A DNA stretch of 57,122 nt from Candidatus Woesearchaeota archaeon (lineage in GTDB: Archaea > Nanobdellota > Nanobdellia > Woesearchaeales > UBA10216): the NCBI GenBank assembly GCA_016185705.1, contig JACPMZ010000008.1:1-57122 (forward strand), read 5' to 3'. Each line of letters opens with the position of its first letter. The stretch's first letter is position 1. A program made the position numbers and the translations under genes. The notes beneath the pieces were generated by a model, which worked only from the letters and a program-made list of their open reading frames with translations, made no database searches and was not told where the DNA came from. Positions 30,977 through 37,697 of the stretch are shown here, piece by piece.

Positions 30977-33819
30977 TTTATTGTTCCCTGCCACGCTTCT
31001 TTCAGCTCGTCCAGCGGGCAGTTGATTAAGTCGCTGCTGCCGATGTTAATTATCAGCTTTTTTTCATTTACAGTTTCTCCAATTCTTTTTCCATTGGTTA
31101 TTTTTTCAAATTCTTCCTCGTGCTCCTTTTTTACTTCAACTAAAAACCTGCTGTTTGATTCTGAGAACAATGCTTTGTAGTTTTTGTCCAGGGCTGCAAG
31201 CGTTATTTCCATTCCAATGTTTGCTGCGAATGACATTTCCGCTGCTGCTGCTGCTATCCCGCCTTCGCTGCAGTCATGGCAGCTTTTCACCAGCCCAAGG
31301 CGCATCGCTTCTGTTAATTTCAGCATGTTTTGCCGCGCTTCCGCCCTTACTTTTGGCACGTTGCTTCCGGTTTCTCCAAACAGGTCGTAGAAGTAGCTTC
31401 CTCCAAGCTCGTCGTAAGTTTCGCCTATTATATAGATGCTGTTTCCTGCTTCTTTCAAATCCATTGTTACTGATTCATTGCTGTTTATTACTGATGCTGC
31501 TGATATGAGCAGTGTGTCAGGTATGGAAACAGTTTGATTTCCAAGTTTGAATTCGTTGTGCAGGCTGTCCTTTCCTGAGATGAACGGCGTTCCAAACAGC
31601 AATGCAAAGTCGTGGCATGCTTTGGCTGCCATGACTAAGCTGCCGAGCTTTTCCTGTTCATTGACATTTCCCCAGCAAAAGTTGTCAAGCAGCGCTGTGT
31701 GCTGTATGCTGCCTCCGCTCGCTACAATGTTGCGCAGCGCCTCGTCTATTGCTGAAGCTGCCATCCAGTAGCTGCTTATCGCGCTATACCGCGGATTTAT
31801 TCCGTTTGCCACCACTATTGCTTTATTTCCGAACTCAGGCCTTATTGCTGCTGCGTCGCTTGGCCCGTCATCATTTACACCGCTCAGCGGCTTGCCTATT
31901 GTGTTGCCCTGCACTTCATGGTCATACCTTCTTATGACTTCTTCCTTGCTTGCTATTGTCGGGTGGCTGAGGATTTTTTTGAGCTCTTCGTTGTAGTTGC
32001 CCTTTTCAGCAATTTCCGGCTCTACCAATTCTTTTTCCTTCCACTTAGCTTTTCTTCGCAGCTTCGGCAGCCCGTTTTGCAGGAAGTCCATGTCAAGCTC
32101 AATAAGCATTCTGCCTTCAAACTTCACAACCAGTTTTTTCGTATCAGTGAATCTGCCGATAACAGTTGCTGTAACATCTTCGCTGCTGCAAACCCCTTTC
32201 AGTTCTGCAAGGTTTTGTTCAGGCACTGATATTATCATCCTTTCCTGGCTTTCTGACATCCATATCTCCCACGGCTTAATGCCGCCATGTTTCAGCAGCA
32301 CGCTGCTCAGCTCAACTTCAGCCCCGGTGCGCTGCGCCATTTCTCCGATTGCTGAGCTGAATCCGCCTGCGCCGCAGTCTGTTATGCAGGTGTATAGTTT
32401 TTTGTCCCTTGCAGCGAGCAGCGCATCAAGTACCTTTTTTTCCTCTATTGGATTGCCTATTTGCACTGCGCTTGCAGGGCTGGCCTCGTCCAGTGCTTTG
32501 GATGAGAATGTTGCTCCATGCAGCCCGTCGCGCCCTGTTTTTCCTCCTACTGCGACTATGAGCTCTCCTGCGCCTGCTTTTTTGTGTTCCATGCCTTTCG
32601 GAATTATTCCGCCAGTTCCGCAGAACACAAGCGGCGCTCCAAGAAAATTGTCGTGATACACAAACGCGCCGTTTACCGTTGGTATGCCCATTCTGTTTCC
32701 GTAGTCGCGCACTCCTGCCACCACTCCCCTGAACATTCTTTTCGGGTGCAGCATGCCTTCCGGGATTTCTTTGTCGTAGTCTGCTTCTGCCAGTCCGAAT
32801 ACGTCTGTTGAGAATATTGGCTTTGCTCCGAGTCCTGCTCCGAGTATGTCCCTTATGACGCCGCCCACTCCTGTTGATGCGCCGCCGTAAGGGTCTAATG
32901 CTGAGGGGTGGTTGTGCGTTTCCACTTTGAATGCAAAATTATTTTTATCATCAAAGCTCATTATGCCTGCGTTGTCCTTGAATGCAGACACAACCCATTC
33001 TTTGTTTATTTTGCTGGTGGCTGCCACTATTGTTTCCTTGAACAGATTCCCGATAAGCTCTATGCTGCCGTTGTTGTCAAATTCTATTTTGCTGTTGAAG
33101 GTTTTGTGCTTGCAGTGTTCGCTCCATGTCTGCGCCAGCGTTTCCAGCTCTCCGTCTGTGGGGTTTCTGTTTTGTTTTCTGAAGTACGCCTGAATGGCTT
33201 TCATCTCATCAAGCGACAATGCCAGCAGCCCTTCCCTGCTTATCTGCTGCAGAGTTTCATCATCTGCATTAACCATTTCTATCTCGCTTATTTTAGCAGC
33301 AGCTTTTCCCTCCAGCAGCCTTGGATTTGGCGCCTTTAATTTTCCGTATCCGTAGAAATAGTCTTCAACTGTTTCGTTTGCCAGCTCTTTCCTGCAGATT
33401 TTTTTTATTGTTTGCTCGTCTGCGTCTGCTTTTAAGTAGTAGCGCTTGGCTGTTCTCACAGATTTCACTTCTTTGCCCATGTCGCGCAGCGCTTTTTTGA
33501 TGCTGTCTTCTGCCGGGTCGCTTACTTCGTCCTTGTATCTTGTTTCTATTATCCAGCAGCCATTATCCTTGCCGCGCCCTTCCTTTCCCGGCTCTGCCTC
33601 CCTTAATCTTTGAAGGGGGGCAGAAACAGAGCTGGCTGCGGGTGTTGTGATTGGAGTTTGGTCAGAACCTGTGAATAATTCCGCTATTTCTTTTTCATCC
33701 TTTTCGCTCAGCTCGCCTTCTATGTAATAGACGCTGCTTTTTTTTGCTTCTGCGTTGTATTCTTTCAGCGCTTCCTCTGTTTCAATGTCTCTAAAACTGG
33801 CAGATTCAATCACCCTCAT
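30970..33819 (-). CDS. purL: FGAM synthase, PurS-PurL fusion
   Basis: 949 residues from ATG 33819 (AAGGAG ribosome-binding site 6 nt before, MRVIESASFRDIE). A longer frame to 33873 lies inside purM. The first ~155 residues are PurS-like: a partial unit (SSVYYIEGELSEKDEKEIAELF), a low-complexity linker, and a full unit (CWIIETRYKDEVSDPAEDSIKKALRDMGKEVKSVRTAKRYYL). PurL follows with EHCKHKTF, KVETHNHPSALDPYGGASTGVGGVIRD and a C-terminal repeat (GKDSLHNEF, HDCSEGGIAAAAAEM). A CT/AG hairpin lies in frame in the linker (codons about 63-77). The start overlaps purM by 14 bp. Confidence 0.93.
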   Translation of the reverse strand: MRVIESASFRDIETEEALKEYNAEAKKSSVYYIEGELSEKDEKEIAELFTGSDQTPITTPAASSVSAPLQRLREAEPGKEGRGKDNGCWIIETRYKDEVSDPAEDSIKKALRDMGKEVKSVRTAKRYYLKADADEQTIKKICRKELANETVEDYFYGYGKLKAPNPRLLEGKAAAKISEIEMVNADDETLQQISREGLLALSLDEMKAIQAYFRKQNRNPTDGELETLAQTWSEHCKHKTFNSKIEFDNNGSIELIGNLFKETIVAATSKINKEWVVSAFKDNAGIMSFDDKNNFAFKVETHNHPSALDPYGGASTGVGGVIRDILGAGLGAKPIFSTDVFGLAEADYDKEIPEGMLHPKRMFRGVVAGVRDYGNRMGIPTVNGAFVYHDNFLGAPLVFCGTGGIIPKGMEHKKAGAGELIVAVGGKTGRDGLHGATFSSKALDEASPASAVQIGNPIEEKKVLDALLAARDKKLYTCITDCGAGGFSSAIGEMAQRTGAEVELSSVLLKHGGIKPWEIWMSESQERMIISVPEQNLAELKGVCSSEDVTATVIGRFTDTKKLVVKFEGRMLIELDMDFLQNGLPKLRRKAKWKEKELVEPEIAEKGNYNEELKKILSHPTIASKEEVIRRYDHEVQGNTIGKPLSGVNDDGPSDAAAIRPEFGNKAIVVANGINPRYSAISSYWMAASAIDEALRNIVASGGSIQHTALLDNFCWGNVNEQEKLGSLVMAAKACHDFALLFGTPFISGKDSLHNEFKLGNQTVSIPDTLLISAASVINSNESVTMDLKEAGNSIYIIGETYDELGGSYFYDLFGETGSNVPKVRAEARQNMLKLTEAMRLGLVKSCHDCSEGGIAAAAAEMSFAANIGMEITLAALDKNYKALFSESNSRFLVEVKKEHEEEFEKITNGKRIGETVNEKKLIINIGSSDLINCPLDELKEAWQGTIKW
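33591..33632. repeat. CT/AG hairpin element inserted in the purSL coding frame
   Basis: Left arm GCTCTGCCTCCCTT, loop AATCTTTG, right arm AAGGGGGGCAGAAACAGAGC. The right arm has six extra bases (AGAAAC), which the intergenic relatives at 8091 and 21501 have in both arms, so the left arm probably lost 6 nt, preserving frame. It encodes ..SAPLQRLREAEPG.. in the PurS-PurS linker. Confidence 0.7.
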
Positions 33820-34822
33820 AGCTGACTCCTTTGCCCCGTACAATCTGCCCGATTTCATTTGCGCCTGTTGCATGCATAACTTCCTCTTTGTTTTCTTCTG
33901 ACACCGCGAGTATCATTCCGATGCCCATGTTGAATGCTGTCCTCATCTCTTTTTCTGTTACGTCGCCCTGCTGCTGGATGAATCTGAATATTTCCGGAAC
34001 GCTCCAGCTTTGCTTTATTTTTGCCCCCAGTCCTGGAGGCAGTATTCTCGGCAAGTTTCCCGGTATGCCGCCGCCTGTTATGTGCGCTATGCCATTCAGC
34101 AGTTTTTTTTCAACCATTGGCAGCACTGATGTTGCGTATTCTTTGTGCGTTGCCAGCAGCAATTCTCCGAGTTTTCCTCCTGTCGGAATCTCATCTTCAA
34201 CGCTTAATCTGCGGTCTTCAAACAAAATTTTCCGCGCAAGGCTGTATCCGTTTGTGTGCAGGCCGCTTGATGCAAGCCCAAGCAGGATGTCTCCTTCCCT
34301 TATTTTGCTTCCGTCAATGATGTTCTCCCTTTCTGCTATGCCGCCAATGGTTCCTGTCACTTCATATTTTCCTTCGCTGTACATTCCAGGCATTTCTGCT
34401 GTTTCTCCGCCAGCTAATACTATCCCGTGGCGTTTGCAGGCTTCTGCTATTCCTTTTACAATCTCTTTTACAATGCTTACGTCCAGTTTTGCGGCAGCAA
34501 TGTAGTCAAGGAAAAACATTGCCTTTGCCCCTGATGTGAGCACGTCGTTTATGCTGTGGTTGAGTATGTCCACTCCGACTGTTGAAAACCTGTTCATCAT
34601 CTCTGCAACAGCCATTTTTGTGCCTACGCCGTCTGTGCTCAGCACAAGCACCGGCTCTTTGTACTGCATGAATCTTTTCAGGCTGATTGTCCCGCCAAAC
34701 TTGAAGGTTGTAGCAGCAGAAAGCACGTCTTCTGTAAATGTTGCTTTCACGCTTTCCCTGATTTCCTTTATGGCGTTTTCCTTGCTTTCTATGTCTACTC
34801 CTGCATCCTTGTAGCTGGTCAT
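33806..34822 (-). CDS. purM: AIR synthase (FGAM cyclo-ligase)
   Basis: 338 residues from ATG 34822 (MTSYKDAGVDIESKENAI), chosen because GGGAGA precedes it by 6 nt and the family starts there. Closes the imidazole ring with ATP (step 5). Motifs: FGGTISLKRF, LSTDGVGTKMAVAE, GVDILNHSINDVLTSGAKAMFFLDYIAAAK, LAGGETAEMPGMYSEGKYEVTGTIGG, and HITGGGIPGNLPRILP. Its start codon overlaps the folD stop (ATGA). Confidence 0.95.
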   Translation of the reverse strand: MTSYKDAGVDIESKENAIKEIRESVKATFTEDVLSAATTFKFGGTISLKRFMQYKEPVLVLSTDGVGTKMAVAEMMNRFSTVGVDILNHSINDVLTSGAKAMFFLDYIAAAKLDVSIVKEIVKGIAEACKRHGIVLAGGETAEMPGMYSEGKYEVTGTIGGIAERENIIDGSKIREGDILLGLASSGLHTNGYSLARKILFEDRRLSVEDEIPTGGKLGELLLATHKEYATSVLPMVEKKLLNGIAHITGGGIPGNLPRILPPGLGAKIKQSWSVPEIFRFIQQQGDVTEKEMRTAFNMGIGMILAVSEENKEEVMHATGANEIGQIVRGKGVSYEGD

Positions 34823-35658
34823 TTTTCTATCTCCCTGTACCGGCTCAGTGTGTTTTCCAGCAGCATCGCAACTGTCATTGGCCCCACTCCGCCGGGGACT
34901 GGCGTTATCCACGCTGCTTTTTCCTTTACTTTTTCAAAGTCAACATCCCCAACTAATTCGTTGCCTGTCTTATTTATGCCTACGTCCACTACTGCAGCTC
35001 CTTCCTTAACCATGTCCTCTGTAATCATTCCTGGCTTTCCGACTGCTGCTATGAGTATGTCTGCCTGCTTTGTTATTTCGCCAAGGTTTTTTGTTTTTGA
35101 ATGGCAGACTGTTACTGTCGCATTTCTGTTGAGCAGCATTGACGCTACCGGCTTTCCTACGATGTTGCTCCTTCCTACTACAACTGCGTTTGCGCCTGCT
35201 ATTTCTATGCCTGTTTCTTCCAGTATTCTTATTATGCCTTTTGGCGTGCACGGCACCGAGTTTTCGTTGCCCGCAACTAATCTGCCGACGTTTACAGGGC
35301 TGAATCCGTCAACGTCCTTTTGCAGAAGAACTTCAGAAAACACTTTTTCAGAGCTTATGTGCTGGGGCAATGGCAGCTGCACGAGTATCGCATGTATTTT
35401 TTCATCTTCATTCAGCTTCCTTATTAGCTTGAGCAGCTCTTCCTGCGTTGTTTTTTCCGGCAGCTTGTGCTCTTCGCTGTATATGCCTGCTTTTTCGCAC
35501 GTCTTTCTTTTCATGCCAACGTATATTTTGCTGGCAGGGTTGTCTCCAACTATTACGGCCGCAAGTCCCGGCTTTTTCTGCAGCGTGCTGACTTCCTGCT
35601 TCATCTTTTCGAGTATTTTTTTCGCGATTTCTTTTCCGTCAATTATTTGTGCCGGCAT
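34819..35658 (-). CDS. folD: Methylenetetrahydrofolate dehydrogenase/cyclohydrolase
   Basis: 279 residues. Interconverts 5,10-methylene-THF and 10-formyl-THF, the formyl donor for PurN and PurH. Conserved segments: GDNPASKIYVGMKRKTCEKAGI (catalytic Lys in the YVxxKxKxxxxxGI motif), ILVQLPLPQHI, KDVDGFSPVNVGRL, PCTPKGIIRIL, VVVGRSNIVGKPVASMLL, and DVGIN..GDVDFEKV..ITPVPGGVGPMTVAML. The 5' end overlaps the preceding small gene by 20 bp. Its place inside the purine operon ties folate one-carbon supply to purine synthesis. Confidence 0.95.
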   Translation of the reverse strand: MPAQIIDGKEIAKKILEKMKQEVSTLQKKPGLAAVIVGDNPASKIYVGMKRKTCEKAGIYSEEHKLPEKTTQEELLKLIRKLNEDEKIHAILVQLPLPQHISSEKVFSEVLLQKDVDGFSPVNVGRLVAGNENSVPCTPKGIIRILEETGIEIAGANAVVVGRSNIVGKPVASMLLNRNATVTVCHSKTKNLGEITKQADILIAAVGKPGMITEDMVKEGAAVVDVGINKTGNELVGDVDFEKVKEKAAWITPVPGGVGPMTVAMLLENTLSRYREIEK

Positions 35659-35995
35659 TTTCTCCTTCTACATAGGCAAATAAGTCTGTCCCTTTTTCTG
35701 TTAGCAGAAGAGTTCCGTCATCTTTCCTGCAATAGCCAAGCTTCATTAGTATATCAACGCCGTCATCTATGTACATTCCTGTCACGTCAATTCCGCTTCT
35801 TTGAAGTGCGACATCCGCCCCCATGCATATTATCTCAAGATTACCTTGACTTATTCCTTGAGTTGTTGACAGCACTCTGTTGCTGTAGGCAGGTGCAAGC
35901 ACTGCCAGTGCGTATCTTATATCGTTTCTTGCCTTTTCGTTAAGATGTGCGGTGTCGCGAATAAGGGTTTGCTCTATTTCCGTAGCGCTTGTCAT
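35639..35995 (-). CDS. Small winged-helix-like protein of the purine operon (B)
   Basis: 118 residues, no named family recognised. TSATEIEQTLIRDTAHLNEKARNDIRYALAVLAPAY is helical. The C-terminal half GVDILMKLGYCRKDDGTLLLTEKGTDLFAYVEG has the helix-then-beta-wing look of a winged helix (TEKGxxLF is common in such proteins). It overlaps folD by 20 bp and follows another such gene with a 2-bp gap, so both are co-transcribed with glyA and folD. A regulatory or archaeal folate-related role is speculation. Confidence 0.6.
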   Translation of the reverse strand: MTSATEIEQTLIRDTAHLNEKARNDIRYALAVLAPAYSNRVLSTTQGISQGNLEIICMGADVALQRSGIDVTGMYIDDGVDILMKLGYCRKDDGTLLLTEKGTDLFAYVEGENAGTNN

Positions 35996-35997
35996 TT

Positions 35998-36357
35998 TTA
36001 TGCTATCCCTCTTTTCATTAGCAGCAGCCCTTTTGGGGTTAGGGTTAGTAATTCCAAATTTTGGGCTTCCGCTTCTCGGCTTCCTATTATATAGCTCGTT
36101 TCCCTAAGATAATTGATTGCGTCAGCTGCCCGCGTGCGCGCTTCGTATGTGTCGCAACGACCATCGTCCCGAATTACCTTGATTACCAACTCCAGCAAAT
36201 CTTCTTTTCCAATTTGGTAGCCCACAATCTTTTGGTGGCCTTGTTGTTTGTAATCCGCTTCTATGGTTGCAACAGTAAGCTGTACTGCTCTCTTGGCAGG
36301 GAATCTAAGTTGGCCTACGTCATCCGCAAACTGCTGCTGTGCATTATAATCTGCCAT
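35998..36357 (-). CDS. Small winged-helix-like protein of the purine operon (A)
   Basis: 119 residues, family not recognised. FPAKRAVQLTVATIEADYKQQGHQKIVGYQIGKEDLLELVIKVIRDDGRCDTYEARTRAADAINYLRETSYIIGSREAEAQNLELLTLTPKGLLLMKRG ends in a strand-turn-strand plus TPKGLLLM, resembling a wing. Its end parallels the neighbour's LTEKGTDLF, so the two may be distant paralogs. The gene starts 1 bp after the end of glyA (36359), so it is co-transcribed with it. Confidence 0.55.
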   Translation of the reverse strand: MADYNAQQQFADDVGQLRFPAKRAVQLTVATIEADYKQQGHQKIVGYQIGKEDLLELVIKVIRDDGRCDTYEARTRAADAINYLRETSYIIGSREAEAQNLELLTLTPKGLLLMKRGIA

Positions 36358-36358
36358 T

Positions 36359-37693
36359 TTAATCCTTGTAAAGCGGAAATTTCATGCACATTTCCTTTAC
36401 CTCTGCCCGTATTCCTTTAAGCGCTTCGTTTTCCTTTATTTCCGCCCTGAACTTTGCGAGCAGCTCTTTTCTTTCTTCTTTGTCTTCAGGCAGCTTGTAC
36501 TGCTCAGTTTCTTTGATTGCTGCTGCTATCCATCCTGCTATCTGCTGCATTTCTTTTTCTTTCATGCCGCGCGTTGTCAGCGCCGGTGTTCCTAAGCGTA
36601 TTCCGCTTGGGTAAAACGGGCTGCTTGGGTCCTGCGGTATTGTGTTTTTGTTGCATGTTATTCCTGCTGCTTCAAGCGCGTCCTGCGCAAACACCCCGTG
36701 CCCTTTTTCGATTGGTGTTAAATCTACGAGCATGAGGTGGTTGTCCGTGCCATTGGATACCAGTTTCAGCCCGTTCGCCATGAGTTCCTGCGCAAGCGCT
36801 TTTGCATTTTTGACTATCTGCTCAGCATACTGCCTGAATTCGGGCTGTGCTGCTTCCTGCAGTGCAGCTGCGATTGCTGCTGTGGTGTGGTCGTGCGGTC
36901 CGCCCTGCAGGCCCGGGAATACTGCGCTGTCAATTTTTTTTGCGAGTTCAGGGTCTTTTTGCAGTCCTTTTTCTGTCACCATTATCATCGCCCCTCTTGG
37001 GCCGCGAAGTGTTTTATGCGTAGTTGTGGTTATGATATGAGCATGCTCGCTTGGGCTTGGGTGGACTCCTGCGATTATTAGTCCGGCTATGTGCGCTATG
37101 TCTGCTGCTAAGTATGCTCCTACACTATCTGCTATTTCCGCCAGTTCTTTGAATGGGAATTCCCTGACGTAGGCTGACGCTCCCACCCATATCAGTTTTG
37201 GCCTGTGCTGCTCAGCCAGTTTTTTTGCTTCTTCCATGTCTATGTATCCGTTTGGCTTTACATGGTACTGAACCGCGTTAAAGAACAGTCCGGAAAAGCT
37301 TGTTTTCCAGCCGTGAGTGAGGTGTCCGCCGTCCGGCAGGCTCTGTCCCATGACATGGTCTCCGGCTTTGCACAGGGCTATGTACACTGCTGCGTTCGCC
37401 GGGCTTCCGGAGTATGGCTGCACGTTTGCATGCGCGACGTTGAACAGCTTCTTTGCCCGTTCAACAGCCAGCATCTCGGCTTCGTCAATGTATTCATTTC
37501 CGCCGTAATACCTTTTCTTTGGATAGCCCTCTGAGTATTTGTTGGTCATTACGCTGCCCATTGCTTCCATTACCGCTTTGCTTACAAAGTTTTCTGAGGG
37601 TATCATTTCTAATCCGAGTTCCTGCCTTGCTTCTTCTTTCATCAGTGCCTGCTTTATTTCCGGGTCTGTTTGCTGCAATGTTTTTTTGTTCAT
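36359..37693 (-). CDS. glyA: Serine hydroxymethyltransferase
   Basis: 444 residues, PLP enzyme. Makes glycine and methylene-THF from serine, feeding both PurD (glycine) and FolD. Conserved MIPSENFVSKAVMEAMGSVMTNKYSEGYPKKRYYGG, NVQPYSGSPANAAVY, and the PLP lysine in TTTTHKTLRGPRGAM. C-terminus IRLGTPALTTRGMKEKEM. Starts 4 bp after purDN-MTHFS ends, so probably translationally coupled. Bacterial-type rather than the archaeal tetrahydromethanopterin-dependent form, judging by length and motifs (inference). Confidence 0.95.
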   Translation of the reverse strand: MNKKTLQQTDPEIKQALMKEEARQELGLEMIPSENFVSKAVMEAMGSVMTNKYSEGYPKKRYYGGNEYIDEAEMLAVERAKKLFNVAHANVQPYSGSPANAAVYIALCKAGDHVMGQSLPDGGHLTHGWKTSFSGLFFNAVQYHVKPNGYIDMEEAKKLAEQHRPKLIWVGASAYVREFPFKELAEIADSVGAYLAADIAHIAGLIIAGVHPSPSEHAHIITTTTHKTLRGPRGAMIMVTEKGLQKDPELAKKIDSAVFPGLQGGPHDHTTAAIAAALQEAAQPEFRQYAEQIVKNAKALAQELMANGLKLVSNGTDNHLMLVDLTPIEKGHGVFAQDALEAAGITCNKNTIPQDPSSPFYPSGIRLGTPALTTRGMKEKEMQQIAGWIAAAIKETEQYKLPEDKEERKELLAKFRAEIKENEALKGIRAEVKEMCMKFPLYKD

Positions 37694-37697
37694 TTTT

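Noticed and set aside
33820-33873. Longer N-terminus of purSL
   Set aside because: Lies entirely inside purM and precedes the AAGGAG site and ATG at 33819.
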